Counted from the first letter of the stretch, positions 30,865-42,156 are shown. The stretch: 64,000 nt of DNA from Anaspis maculata (GCA_949128115.1 OX421964.1:17880892-17944891); one strand, 5' to 3'. The notes: generated from the letters alone by a model not told the origin. Translations and numbers: made by a program.

Positions 30865-32425
30865 CCAACGGAAAACCAATAGACTAGATCGTACACCACA
30901 AAAGTCTAAATGGCCGTCACTTCAAAATTCAAGATGGCGGAATTGTTTGAAAATACACCTCCCTTTGTTTTCGTTCTTTTTGTTCAAAAGTTATGGAAAC
31001 TGTAAAAACAACAACATAATCGGAAATATAGTAGGTTCACTTGTACCGTGATTCTAGTTGTCTGTGAGATTTTATTTCTAAGTTTTCAAATCTGATATTT
31101 GAAAACTCCCTAGAACTTGGCAGTTGGTTGCATTGATCTTTGAAAGTTTAAGCTTGACGACAAGATCAACAACTTTACCGTTTGTCAAATCGAGTGTCAA
31201 ATAAACTGAAAATCACGAGTTTCACGAAAATTGTGGTGAAATTATGCCCATTACTGTGAAAACTGTGTTTGCGCCTCAGCTTGTGTCTTGAACAATAACG
31301 TCCAGTGCCCATTTTAAGTCCTCGAGAGTGCCATCAAGAACTCGCTTCTGGAAGAAAAAATGGGCGGAATAGGTGCTGGGCATGTACCCCATAACGTTCA
31401 GCTTTGCGGAGAAGACGTTGACTCTATTTTCAAAAACCACATAATATGGAAGCATTGTGAACTATTCTTGGTTTTTAAAAGAAGTACCCACACTCTGGAA
31501 GGCTGGAAACGATGGGAAGCTGAACCCTCCTAATTTTTGTGGGGATGGGATTCATCGGCGTTTATACTTGATTTCACTGCTCAGGACATCGTACTGGAAC
31601 AAGAAATTAGCGGAACTTGTGAAAGGTGAACTACATTCACTCCATATTTGCAATTTGCAAAGTTGATTTCGGTGAATTTTTCATTTTTGACAGCAACAGT
31701 CAACACACCATCACACCAACATAACCTATCTTTCGAAGCCAGACGCTCAGGCGCACACTAGGCAGTTGGACGTGAAGTCTACACTGCCTGCCAAACTGTG
31801 AAATTTGCCCAGCCTACTTGAATCACGGTACAAGTGAACCTACCATAATAGAGTTTTTCTCACAATTCAAAACCATTCCGAGCTTATTCGGTCCATTCGT
31901 TCTGGAGTTATAGCGAAATTGAAAAAGGCCTACTTCACATGTTCTGACCAGAAATGATGGATTTAAATTTTGGTTTCCTGCCTCCCAAATTTTTGTTTTT
32001 CGGGGTCGATTCCACAAAATTTCTTTTGATCGCCATGACATTGTCCATCAAACTCATTTAGGTAATTATTGGGTATCCATTGACACCAATTTTTGTGGAA
32101 TCGGCCCCGAAAAACATAAATTTGGGAGGCAGGAAACCAAAATTTAAATCCATCATTTCTGGTCAGAACATGTGAAGTAGGCCTTTTTAATTTCGCTATA
32201 ACTCCAGAACGAATAAACCGAACAAGCTCGGAATGGTTTTGAATTGTGAGAAAAACTCCATTATTTCTGACTATGTTGTTGTTTTCACAGTTTTCATAAC
32301 TTTTGAACAAAAAGAACGAAAACAAAAGAAGGTGTATATTGAAACCTTTCCGCCATCTTGAATTTTCAAGTGACGTCCATTTTGACTTTTGTGGTGTACG
32401 ATCTAGTCTCTTGGTTTTCCGTTGG
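30865..32425. mobile_element. FB11, 1.56-kb foldback with TA target
   Basis: Ends CCAACGGAAAACCAA and TTGGTTTTCCGTTGG, TA on both sides. The arms pair over TTTTCGTTCTTTTTGTTCAAAAG (left about 30969, mirrored near 32300) and over a second zone, 31850-32065 against 32065-32275 (AGGCAGGAAACCAAAATTTAAAT). The centre is near 32065. The left arm is interrupted by a separate insertion at 31031-31844. The frames at 31963-32325 and 31823-32041 are read through the palindrome. Confidence 0.75.
31031..31844. mobile_element. ~0.8-kb insertion with short inverted ends inside FB11
   Basis: Inverted ends of about 24 bp share AGGTTCACTTGTACCGTGAT (left) and its complement (right). The mirror arm of FB11 (about 32255) lacks it and reads straight through GTCAGAAATAATGGAG. 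The target duplication is unclear (possibly ATA). No transposase frame. Confidence 0.6.
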
Positions 32426-32559
32426 TACCATTCCTGTCAAAATCGGTCAGGGAATATAAATTTTATAGGCAGGAAACCAAAATTTAAAACCATCATTTCT
32501 GAATAAATTGAAAAAATTCTTCCATCCTTCTTCCAATGGTGTTGACGTTATAGGTACTT

Positions 32560-32565
32560 TTTATT
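32560..32565 (-). terminator. Poly(A) signal for the three-exon gene
   Basis: AATAAA on the minus strand (GCAAAATAAAAAG), about 105 nt beyond the stop codon of the gene at 32671-33558. Confidence 0.45.
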
Positions 32566-32598
32566 TTGCTTTTAGTTACACCATAAATAATTATAATA

Positions 32599-32664
32599 CT
32601 TCTTTGGCCAACCGGTTTCGCTGTTAAGCATCGTCAGGGTTGAGAAGTGACATTTTGTTATTTA
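32599..32664 (-). mobile_element. Short retroelement fragment at the gene's stop codon
   Basis: About 66 bp containing CCCTGACGATGCTTAACAGC, GAAACCGGTTGGCCAAAGAAG (minus strand). It is flanked by ATAATTATAATAC (32586-32598) and ATAATTATTATAC (32665-32677), which look like a 13-bp target duplication with one mismatch. The right copy overlaps the TAA stop of the neighbouring gene, so the insertion abuts its 3' UTR. The same motif occurs at 18729-18840. Confidence 0.5.
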
Positions 32665-32670
32665 TAATTA

Positions 32671-33558
32671 TTATACATCCATCATCGAATTCTCATGAGT
32701 GTCGATTGTGATTGGCCCGGTTTTCACACAAAAATGTTGAATATACTCTGGAAATTTAAAGAGAGCCAAACGTATGTCATTCATCATCATATCAAGGTCC
32801 TTGAAAGATAGCCCAGTTCTTTTCAAAAATGGATATTGCTTCACAAATGTATAAAATCGTCTATATCGACTTTCTTGTCTCGTACTCAAGGTAATATCGT
32901 TCTCCCTGACGAATTTCCCAAACCATTCAATCCATGTTGTGTTCGTAGTTTTCATCAATTTGTATTTTTCGAACATGTTTGTTAGTATTCCACCATACTC
33001 AAACACAAGTTCGCAGCCGAACTTGTTTGCTCTTGATGATAAGCTATTGAATTTCGACGTGACGTTTTTGAATTCCTTGCAATAATTTTCCCAGTCTCCA
33101 TCATCAGAGGGGTTGAAATTGAGGGATTTACAGTCGTCAAACTTAAATTCAGCTAATGCAGTAGTTCCTCGATGTTCGATTTTTTGTTTTAGATCGTCGA
33201 GCAATTTCTGTGAGATAAGATAGGTGAGTCATTTTTTGCCACCGTAGGCGAGTTTTTGTTTACCTTGTAATACTCATTAGTTTTATCTTTCCTTTTGTTG
33301 CTAGTCTCGTGACGCAACCTGAAAACAGGGTTCATTCTCTTTATTGAAAAACGAAAAGCTAGCAGTCATTAGCTACATAAATTTAATATGAACTTACTTT
33401 GAATTGTTCATTTTTGGTGAAGGTTCCGTAAGATTGCTCTTATGTATATTTTCGACGTGATTCGTTGTTAATTTCCACGCATCTTGAGTACGAAACTCTT
33501 CACAAATGTATTTAGAAATATGTGAATTTAACTCGTCAACAGTTTTGATTTCACTCAT
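32671..33558 (-). CDS. Three-exon protein-coding gene, ~250 aa, function unknown
   Basis: Exon 1 is 33558-33398 (ATG in CAACATGAG; donor A|GTAAGT), exon 2 is 33318-33264 (acceptor TTTTCAG, donor AAG|GTAAAC) and exon 3 is 33207-32671 (acceptor TCTCACAG, stop TAA). The exons join in one open frame of about 250 codons: phase 2 after exon 1, phase 0 after exon 2. The introns are only 79 and 56 bp, usual for insects. The product has no signal peptide or membrane segment. It begins MSEIKTVDEL, has a basic linker (NKRKDK) at the exon 2/3 junction and a helical C-terminal half with W-x-x-W-F-G-K-F, S-T-R-Q-x-S-R-Y-R-R-F-Y and a KTG box. The RQ..RY..FY pattern recalls helical DNA-binding segments of some transposon and phage proteins, but I do not recognise the family. 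It is flanked by mobile DNA on the 3' side and unique sequence on the 5' side. It could be host or an element's accessory ORF. Confidence 0.65.
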
Positions 33559-33671
33559 GTTGATCGCTCGACTAGTATCACCATACTGGTTGTTATCACA
33601 CCTGTGTTATCGTAATGTGATACGCCGGCAGGTGGGATATACTCGAGGATATACTTATCATCGGTCGCTAA

Positions 33672-33896
33672 TTGAATAAATTTCACAATAATTTTCACGA
33701 CTGTGTCCAAGACAGGTACATTACCAAATATTCATCGGTCCGAAACAGGAAAATGCGTTTCGCCTTTTGCTGGGAGCTCGTCAGTGCAGAATCATTAATC
33801 AAGATGCCCGACGAGGCGGAGGTTCAAAATCGCGTAGATGAACGCGAAAATATGCTGCGTTGTGTGAAACGACTTCAATTCTATCTCGACAAATGA
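33672..33896 (+). CDS. Small ORF, doubtful
   Basis: 74 codons with a second ATG at 33753 (MRFAFCWELVSAES...). Composition is less AT-biased than the surroundings, the C-terminal half is charged and helical (DEAEVQNRVDERENMLRCVKRLQ), and it lies about 110 bp upstream of, and divergent from, the three-exon gene. No recognised domain. It may be a last exon or chance. Confidence 0.25.
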   Translation: MNKFHNNFHDCVQDRYITKYSSVRNRKMRFAFCWELVSAESLIKMPDEAEVQNRVDERENMLRCVKRLQFYLDK

Positions 33897-33899
33897 ACG

Positions 33900-35580
33900 C
33901 TCCTTCCTGTCTAATGAAGAATAACATGAGCTCTTTGCGTGGTAGAAAATAGTGATACTTGTAACGTTTTTAGAGTCATCAGCATAACTGCAGGTTATGT
34001 GGCAAGATGAATGACGTATGCGTCGCGGACGTGTGCGTGTGTGGGTATATGGGCATATGGCCGAAGTACAAGATAAGACATTTAACTCAACTTAATTAGC
34101 AAAGCAACGCGGCTTGTCATCGGGCATTTCCAATAGAGGAACACCCGCTATCTGAAATCGTGTGCTGTTGAGTAAAACCGAAACCACTTTGCACGCAGGA
34201 AATGTATATTCATTACCACCCATAGGGACATGTTTTGCTGTAGCCCACTGAAGAGCAATTAATTTAATTGCTAAGTATATGATGTATGTGAACGAACCTA
34301 CACCGACGGTTGCGATTCAGATTCAAAAGCCGAACAAAATAAAAAGTGACTTTCTGCGAGAAGAGGAGATAAAACAGCCTAGATACTGGCTTTCGAACAC
34401 ATAGCAATCAATCTTGATTTTTGCCGGGTCAAAAATCATTGTCATTGAACCCGCCGACGCTAGTTTTAACGAGCATTATGTCTTATCCTCTAGGGTGTAT
34501 AGTGGCTATTTGTATATGAAAGCCGTGAGCTTGGGGCTGAAAATTCCAGTGCTGCTTTGCTACCTCTGGGCTTCTTGATAAACTGAATTCAACCGATGGA
34601 CTTTTCTCGAGCTGAAACGGTATCTACGTACCGAATTTCAACTCAATCAACGAACAAAATTAAGAAAATCCAGTCTCAGACTAAGGTTTTCGTTTACGTC
34701 GATTCGAATGCCTTCGTGTATCAAGGCTGCAAACTGTGAACTGTCCAACACCAGGAAGAGGAAGCCTCCAATTATTTCTTTGTGATGCTCGTGCCATTTT
34801 TGTCCCATTGCCGGCGACTATTATTCCCATGAACAAATATTTCACTCTGTATAGATAAGGTGTGTGTGCAACATAACGGCCTTAATTGCACCCGAGCGCC
34901 ATTATACGGCCAATTTTCAATTTTCAATGCATTCATCAGGCGCGATGTGTGTGTGTGTGAGCGAGCGAAAGATAGGAACGGGGGTTTCGATGTGCGAAGG
35001 ACCGAAGGAGCTCCGCTTTGTCCGAAAGGTATACGCTCCGCGCTAGAATATTTTTCGCACATAAAAGCGTCTTTGGCGATCTCCGATTCGCATTGTTTGC
35101 TGCAATTATAATTGGATCGTCATTCAGCAGGCCAGATGATCACGCCAGGTTTATCGGAGCTACTTAATCAAAGTACATAATTTATCCCCTCGAACTATGG
35201 CTAATATGAGCTTGCAATTATAGTAACGGTGCACTGTTGCACATTAACCGGCACATATTATAATTTGTCCAACAACTGACCATTATGCATAAATGTGGAT
35301 ATACCTCCAGGTACCTCTGGCCTAGACGCCGTGCTTCATAATGCAATTAGGTATATCGACACGTTTTTGGTCTGTTAATTTGAGGTAGATTTATCATTTC
35401 AAAAAAATTTACAGTCTAGACTGAAAGTCTGTCGTGTCTACTAAACTGTTGGACAACGAAGTTGTCGGTATCGGAAAAGTGGTTCGATTTTGAAAATCAA
35501 TTACTTTCGATTGCCGAGTGCTATTTCCGTTTTGTTTGTTGTGTTATCCAGCCTGATGTTTCCGTAACCTATCCTGTGAA
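33900..35580. other. Mostly unique sequence, no gene found
   Basis: Composition is closer to host intergenic or intronic DNA than to the repeats around it. A GTGTGTGTG tract at 34945-34960 and short frames only. No satellite or foldback structure seen. Confidence 0.4.
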
Positions 35581-35589
35581 CGCAAATGT

Positions 35590-36049
35590 TAAGAAAACTC
35601 ATGTGAAATTTCTGCGGAGTGATACGTGAAATGCTGCAAAATTGCACCGAGTTCATCGTGCTCCTTCAACAATTTCGTTGGGGATCGATGGGCATACATT
35701 CGATATTATCACTCTTTTTGACGGAGTGATCAACTTCCTTATACCTATGTTAATGCCGTTTATATTTATGGTTTTGTATTTAGTCATCAAGTTTTCCACC
35801 GCTTGGACGCTCGAGAGGTACATGCACACACGGTCATTTGAAATGCGAGAAGCAAGAATAATATTTTTGGGTCCTACGATTTTACCTATTGACTTGACAT
35901 AATCGAGTCTAGAAAGTTCTTCGTTGACTTTCATGATTATTGCTTGCTTTTTTTTGGTAATTTGTTGGTGGACGTGACTTGGCGGCATCGACATAGGATG
36001 ATGAAGATTTTGCAGGTCGTTGTGGAGTATTATTTGAAGTAGATTCCAT
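35590..36049 (-). pseudogene. Gag-like (ORF1) retroelement fragment, frameshifted
   Basis: The minus strand starts at ATGGAATCT (36049) with a Ser/Asn/Pro-rich leader. The frame shifts by one at an A8 run (35947-35954) and continues as KKQAIIMKVNEEL, RISNDRVCMYLSS, INIGIRKLITPSKRVIISNVCPSIPNEIVE, then shifts again near 35655. The SRISN-R-CxYL and ITP-x-x-R-x-IxSNVxPxIP pattern belongs to a Gag-like nucleic-acid-binding protein that I know as recurrent in insect genomes, usually followed by a CCHC knuckle. That knuckle is missing here. It is dead, with two frameshifts and a truncated end. Confidence 0.65.
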
Positions 36050-37229
36050 GGTGTTAATAGAGAGAGGGGTAGGTACTCATGTCGGTAAATCTGAATTTGT
36101 CAATGTATAATTGATAAATATACACAAGGCAGGTGCGACACTGCTAGGCGCAGAGCGCCCGGCAAAAAGTTGGCTTTTTCAGCGATAGGACTGGATGGAT
36201 ACTTCTCACCACGTTTTCAGCTATTAAACCTGCATTGGGTGAATTTTCCAGAGTATCAGCTGCTCCAGGTTACTCCAGGTGCTGCATTTGTAGGTTATTG
36301 GCGGTCCATTGGCACACAAAACAACAACAAACACGCGGAATTAATCAATGTTTGGAGAACTTATTGCAAGTTTTTACCTTCAAACTTGGTTTTTGGAGCA
36401 GATGTACCTACCAGGAACTGAATGCTAAACGTAAGGTAGGTAGCTAGGTAGGTATTTGCAATAATTTTAAGCTCTAAGAATGGGAAGATACCCGCGCACA
36501 ATTTCAATAATAACACTATGGTTATCTATGAGCAAAGTGCAGTCCAGCAAACACGCGACCTTCCAGATTACTGCAGCGCACGAGCTTTTTCTCCAAGAAA
36601 TTTCTGCAAAGAAAGCTCTTATTTTATGTAAATCGCTCCTCTATAATATGGAAACGCAACGACTCTCGAGAGCAGCCCGAGAAGAACCATCGCAACGGTG
36701 AATTCTGATAAACATATCTGTTCTAAATTGATGTAGGTAGCTGCTTCATTCCGAACCGGACCCCAAACGCACACACTCAGCTCCGAGACTCTTGATGGTC
36801 ATTAAATTAACATCTCATCATCTAAATTAAAAATAAATTCCACGCAAAACGAGATTCACGACCTTTCCGTGTTTAGCTGGTCGGTGTGTGGATGTGCGTG
36901 GATGGTCGGTGGTTCCTAATTGATGATGATAATACAAATGAGATGGCGCTCAACACACAGGGATCTGGCGCAGGCAAAGTAGTAGCCGGCAGCTTTTAGC
37001 TCATCATCATTAGCCCAGCAACCCTATTTATTACGCGTTGATCCCATACCGCTATTTTGTTTCTGTTCACCATTAAAATCAATTTTTCCACCACAAGGTG
37101 GCTGCCAAAATCGGCATCCTTTGACCGGAAAATGAAACATGAAAATGGGTTCATTTGATAATTGCATAAAATCAGTTTCCAGTATGATTTACCTCAGTGT
37201 CACAGCTGTAATAAACCAGCCATCCGGGC
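36050..37229. other. Unique sequence without recognised genes
   Basis: Short frames only. Contains TCATCATCATTA-type tracts but no tandem array and no inverted repeat that I could pair. Confidence 0.35.
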
Positions 37230-37400
37230 CGGTTTAGCAAAGCCGCTCGCTCGGTTTTTCCTCCTGCATCAGCCTCCGCATCCAATACGCGCGGGTTAGT
37301 TCCGCGACTTCCGCGAGCCACCGAGCGGCCGCGGTAGTATCCCTCTCACTAGCGCGGCGTACGCCGCTTTAGTATAGGCGATTTGACGGCCACCGCCTAC
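37230..37400. other. GC-rich patch, possible regulatory DNA
   Basis: An abrupt rise in G+C (CCGGGCCGG, GCGCGGGTTAG, GAGCGGCCGCGG, GCGGCGTACGCCGC) within AT-rich DNA, with many CpG steps and a short perfect palindrome GGCGTACGCC. No ORF is supported. It may be a promoter-proximal or 5' UTR region of a gene outside or spanning this area; this rests on composition only. Confidence 0.3.
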
Positions 37401-37654
37401 AGCAACAGATGCCAAGTCTGTTCATATGCACTATACCACTATACGTGCAAGGTGCAGTCATTGTACACGACTCGTCTATACGGCGTTTGTAATCTACTGG
37501 ACGTCGCACCGGTGGCAAAGCCCGAGTTCCTCCGGCAACTCATAGTGCTTTTCAAATGGTAGCGTAGAATCCAGAGACAGATGCTCCGTTGACGTCGCAC
37601 CCATACAAATTGACTTTCCGAAGGCAAAGGGGTCCTAGACACCTATCTGTACCC

Positions 37655-38005
37655 ATTCGTGGATACCTTCTGGTGTCTTGGTGGTATCTTCCCCGCCACT
37701 TGTCGTGGATATCTTTTGGTGTCCTGAGAGTGACGGTCCCAATTCCCCACTACTCGTGGATAACCACTGGAGACCGTGGAGCCCACCAGGACCCCAGGTG
37801 TCCTGGTGGTCTCACACACCCCGTCTTGAGTCGTGGATACCTGCTGGTGTTCTGAGCTCGTTCGTGGGCATCGAAATATAACATACCGCTAGGTATCTCC
37901 ATCCCCCACCATTCGTGGATGCCCTCTGGGTGTCCTGATGTTCTCTAACTGCCGCCACTAGTCGTGGATACCTCTTGGTGTCTTGATAGTCTCGGTTTCC
38001 TCTTC
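37655..38005. repeat. Irregular minisatellite (CGTGGATACCTCTTGGTGTC)
   Basis: TCGTGGATACCTTCTGGTGTCTTGGTGGT recurs with changes at 37659, 37708, 37758, 37833, 37912 and 37964, spaced about 50-80 bp. The plus-strand frames over it (37589-37881) are repeat-derived. Confidence 0.7.
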
Positions 38006-38309
38006 CTCGCCAGTCGGTCAACTCACAACTTCTCTACAAAGTTACTGTGATAAATGCCTACTTTTGCAGAATGGCTAATACAAAGCCGAACTGTTCCGAA
38101 GCGTACGCGATAGGTGCACAGAGTGCAAGTTCTAGCGACTATTGCTATCGCCTATGGTTATCGACTATCGCTTCGAAGCGACTGTCGCCGGAACAACACA
38201 GAGTCCCACCCCTGGGCTCTCTGTGGCGTGTTTAATGGCCGCGCCGCGACGGTTCATTACAACCTCATCTATCTTTGGTAGTTCAACTATCATTTGCTGG
38301 ATGTTGTCC

Positions 38310-38490
38310 TGCGTGACAGCATTGTGACAGGTAACAGACGACAAGTGACAGGTGATAGGCCGCCCTTTGTGACAGGTGACATTCCAGTATGGTGATAGGT
38401 GGCATTTGAAAGACAAGTGACATTTATTCCAATACGGCGATAGTGGTATGTAGAATTCTGACTGAGAGGTGACATTGACAGGTGATGGCT
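38310..38490. repeat. Short GTGACAGGTGACATT repeats
   Basis: Irregular 11-20-bp repeats: GTGACAGGTAACAG, GTGACAGGTGATAGG, GTGACAGGTGACATT, GTGATAGGTGGCATT, AAGTGACATTTATT, GGTGACATTGACAGG. Confidence 0.55.
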
Positions 38491-38579
38491 TTTTTTTTCA
38501 ATATGATGACATGTAGGGTAATGACTACCAACATAAGTGTAGCCAACAAAACTTCAAATAAATGAAATGAAATGAAAAA

Positions 38580-39243
38580 AAAATCGAGTCCCCGTCTTCG
38601 ACCTAAATCCCGTCGCGTTCAAATTTAGTTCCTAATATAGAAATGATTTTCTTGCGTCGAAGTATTAGAATGCGTATTTGTAATTTCAACTTGAACACAC
38701 AAAATCGAGTCCCCGTCTTCGACCTAAATCCCGTCGCGTTTAAATTTAGTTCCTGATATAGAAATGATTCTCTTGCGTCGAAGTATCAGAATGCGTATTT
38801 GTAATTTCTACATGAACACACAAAATCGAGTCCCCGTCTTCGACCTAAATCCCGTCGCGTTCAAATTAAGTTCCTAATATAGAAATAATTCTCTTGCGTC
38901 GAAGTATTAGAATGCGTATTTGTAATTTCTACATGAACACACAAAATCGAGTCCCCGTCTTCGACCTAAATCCCGTCGCGTTTAAATTTAGTTGCTAATA
39001 TAGAAATGATTTTCTTGCGTCGAGGTATTAGAATGCGTATTTGTAATTTCAACATGAACACACAAAATCGAGTCCCCGTCTTCGACCTAAATCCCGTCGC
39101 GATAAAATTTAGTTCCTAAGATAGAAATGATTTTCTTGCGTCGAAGTATTAGAATGCGTATTTGTAATTCCAACATGAACACACAAAATCGAGTCCCCGT
39201 CTTCGACCTAAATCCCGTCGCGTTTAAATTTAGTTGCTAATAT
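38580..39243. repeat. 121-bp satellite, block 1 (~5.5 units)
   Basis: Direct units starting AAAATCGAGTCCCCGTC at 38580, 38701, 38822, 38943, 39064 and 39185. Each contains TCCCGTCGCGTTTAAATT, GATTTTCTTGCGTCGAAG and GAATGCGTATTTGTAATTTC, and units differ at only a few positions. The block ends inside a unit at 39243, where an insertion begins; the array resumes in phase at 42157. Confidence 0.95.
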
Positions 39244-42156
39244 TGAAGCCACCCGCATTTGGCGGGCCGAAAATATTCCGGAGGAAAATTATTCAAAGCC
39301 GTGAAATCGAGGTATGAGAATGTGAATATTCAGAGTCAAGGCATCATTAAAAGATGTCGCTAGCTATTTAATTCATTCGTGTAAATCCCGCAAAGCTCTA
39401 TAACATAATTTACTGGCCCATCATCGACATTCAACAACCGTCCCTGCTTGACGTCCGACGAAATGGGGAATTGGTGCATATGAAGTGAAGCACCCGCATA
39501 TTGACCCAGCTAGTTGCTGCCGTACTCCCGCTATGTTGACGCGCCGTGTTACCGCCCGCTCGCCGCCGCTATCATCCGATGTCCACGTGATGTCACCCGG
39601 TGTCCCAGCGCAGTGTATTGAATTACCCATTGGAATTCCACGGCTATACGCCGTTCGCGATCGTTTTGGATGCAATAAAATATTCCGAATTGCTGGGAAT
39701 GGAGGATATCGCCGGAGATTGACCGTGGTACCTGGACCAATCCTCCTGGGCTGCCGTCCGCTCCCGACTTGTCACGTCCGCTGCCGAGTGCTTCTGCGGG
39801 CCTGTTAGCGAAGAGTTTTAGTCCCCTTCGAGGAAGCTGAGTTAGAACCCGTTCATGTTGCGTCGCGACCCTCCTAGAGGCCGAAGCGTCGAAGCCCCAA
39901 TGATGAGTCCCAGCCCACTTGGAAAATGACGAGTCGATTTCCCCCGGCTGATGTGTCTCAAAGGCCCCCTGGAGAAAGCCGAGTTGGAACCCTTCGGAGT
40001 CGTGTTTTGGTCCCCTTGGGGGCACGCTGAGTCGAGAACCCTCCAGGTTGAGTTTTGACCCTCCGAGAGACCGATGAGTTGCTTCCCCCGTTGAGTTGCA
40101 ACCCGTCTCTAGGATGTCGAGTCAGAGCCCTTGGACGTTGAGTCTTGATCCGCCTCCAGGTGTCGAGTCAAAGCCCTCCGACGACGAGTTCCAGCCCTTC
40201 TCCAGGTCGATGTGCCAAGACCCTTCCGGTGTTGAGTTTCGACCCTTCTCCAAGTCGCAGAGTTGGGACCCGTTGACGAAGTGTTTCGAACCCCCTCCAG
40301 GATGCTGAGTCGCGTTCCCTCCACGGTGAGTTCTAGCCCACCTCGAGGATGTCGAGTTGAAACCCCTAAATGAACCAGGCCCGATAGAAATGAGGTCTCT
40401 CGTTTCGGTATCTCGTGTGGCGGAGTGATGACCTCGACGAGCGGGAGGTTAGTCTTGGTGAGTTGGGATAGTTGCTTACGGTTAGGCTTTGTCGTGAAAA
40501 ATGTATGATGGGGCTCACGCGTGCTTTCTGAATCTGCCTGCACGTGCTGGTATCTGCGATACTGTCTGCCGTCAGGTACAGCCACTGGCAAGCCTCGTCC
40601 TTTGATGGATACCTTCATAGAAAGGTATTCGCGCTCTTGGGCCCTCTGGACTTGGCTTTGTGACTGCGGTACTCAGAGCACCGGACCTAGTGGGTTAGAT
40701 CTGGAAACTCGCGGGTGAGCTTCCTCTGCGTTTCTGAAGCTCCTAGTTATTCGGAAAATGTAAATTTTGAGAACTACGGAAAAAAATCAAGTAATTGAAA
40801 TAAAATAGCATCGCGTTGAGATCGGGGCTCGGACCCTGCCGTAGAGTCGCCATTGTTGATCGGATTGATGGACACCCCCCCCCCCCCCTCCTTGAAACTA
40901 ATGATTTTGTTTTAGCGCCACGACCGTTCCTGATATTTCCATATAGAGCTTGTTACGGGAATGAAGACGTTCTTATTCGAAACTGATGAATTCAATCCGG
41001 TACCCAACGACGCTATCGTTCAGATAGGGACTTTGTAAAAATGAATTGTTATTAGGGCTCGATCAGGAATAGTGTAGACGCCGATTATTTCGCGTTAGGG
41101 TAAAGATTATTTCGACGCCTCTCCGCATCGGCTTTTCGACGAACACCCTGTATAGTCAATCCTTTGCGTTTTGTTTCTCCTGGCTGCGGCCTTCTCTCAC
41201 AAACTGCTAAACAACAACAAACTAGCGCGTATACGGGGCGTGCTCAAAACGTTCTCCAAATTAAATTTGTATCTTGACTAGAGTAATTGTTTCGCGCTCA
41301 CCATCGGTTCGAAAGTTTTTGGAAGGGCGAAATTTGGTTCAACATTTCCGGTTATAGACACGCGCGACCGCGGGAATCTTTCTGAGCGTTGGGGGCGACT
41401 CACGGTGAAAAAAGGGAATAGGCCCCCACAAAGGTAGCCATATCCAATCCTTTCCAAACGGGCAAAAGAGACCATGGCCCAAAAAGAAGCAACAGCCTTT
41501 GAAAAGAATGCCACAACTAGGTGGGCTACCATACACACACCGGCCCACAAATCTTGGATAGCACTCGTGGCCGAAGTCACTCTTCTCTTTTCATGTCTAG
41601 AAGCCGGGCCTAACCCTAACATAACCTCTAACACTAACATAAATGTTGGATCTGATTTAATCACAAAAAGAACTTTGAACCGCGAAAACAGTCAGAATTA
41701 AATGTCGGTCAAGGTGTAGAGCCAGGTGTTCGTCGGAGGGTTGGGGTGTTGGGACGTCTGAAATAATTAGGGGAAAGTTATCTCTTCGGGAATAGGTTAG
41801 ATCTTTTAGATAATTTAGCCTGCGATGTGAAGGTAGGACTAGGTATAGGAGCGAGCCATTATTTAAACATTTTGAATTGTACATAGAAGTCAATAGATTG
41901 ATGTTATGTTAAAACTTTAACTGTGTCTTATTGCGTTCAAACTCGTAGTCAGACCTGTCTCAACAATCTCGAGAACTCTATAATCGAACAACAAGAAGAG
42001 AGGCACAACGGGAGGTCGTCCTGATACTAGATGATCATCGGCCAAGCGGTTCCAAAAGCGGGAGAAGTGATTTAATTCAAATAAGTTGAATTAAATGCCA
42101 GTATAATGGGTTGCCTACCCATTCAGGGGTACAAGACGATAGCTGGGGTCGTTTCA
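39244..42156. mobile_element. 2.9-kb insertion in the satellite, LTR-like termini
   Basis: It splits one 121-bp unit: left ...GCTAATAT, right ATATAGAAATG, so ATAT (39240-39243, 42157-42160) is duplicated. The termini are TGAAGCC and GTTTCA, giving the TG...CA ends and inverted TGAA/TTCA of an LTR. No gag-pol is inside and the 4-bp duplication suits Ty3/BEL-type integration, so an unusually long solo LTR is the simplest reading. Alternatives are a non-autonomous LARD-like unit or an unrelated TIR element. The ORF at 41278-41664 (minus) has hydrophobic stretches but no recognised domain. Confidence 0.5.
39820..40375. repeat. Degenerate ~30-bp minisatellite (GTTGAGTC...ACCCCCTCCAGG)
   Basis: Loose repeats such as GAAGCTGAGTTAGAACCC, GATGTCGAGTCAGAGCCC, GTTGAGTCTTGATCC, GTGTCGAGTCAAAGCCC and GTTGAGTTTCGACCC, each followed by a pyrimidine-rich CTCCAGG-like half. 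The minus-strand frame 40109-40618 (Arg/Ser/Thr-rich) is produced by the repeat. Confidence 0.65.

Noticed and set aside
32599..32640. Hammerhead ribozyme (CTGACGA ... GAAAC resembles CUGANGA ... GAAA)
   Set aside because: An extra U sits before a two-base-pair stem II, no suitable cleavage triplet closes stem III, and the copies at 18729-18840 lose the GAAA box.
34772..35111. Overlapping ORFs around a GTGTGT tract
   Set aside because: Frames on both strands of similar length and no motif; not supported as genes.
38580..39243. CRISPR array
   Set aside because: 121-bp units are wholly repeated with no unique spacers, and the sequence is clearly eukaryotic; it is a satellite.
40109..40618. 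169-codon Arg/Ser/Thr-rich minus-strand ORF
   Set aside because: Spans the 30-bp minisatellite; repetitive composition without a domain.
41278..41664. 128-codon minus-strand ORF with hydrophobic segments
   Set aside because: No start context, homologue or motif; lies inside the LTR-like insertion and overlaps other frames.
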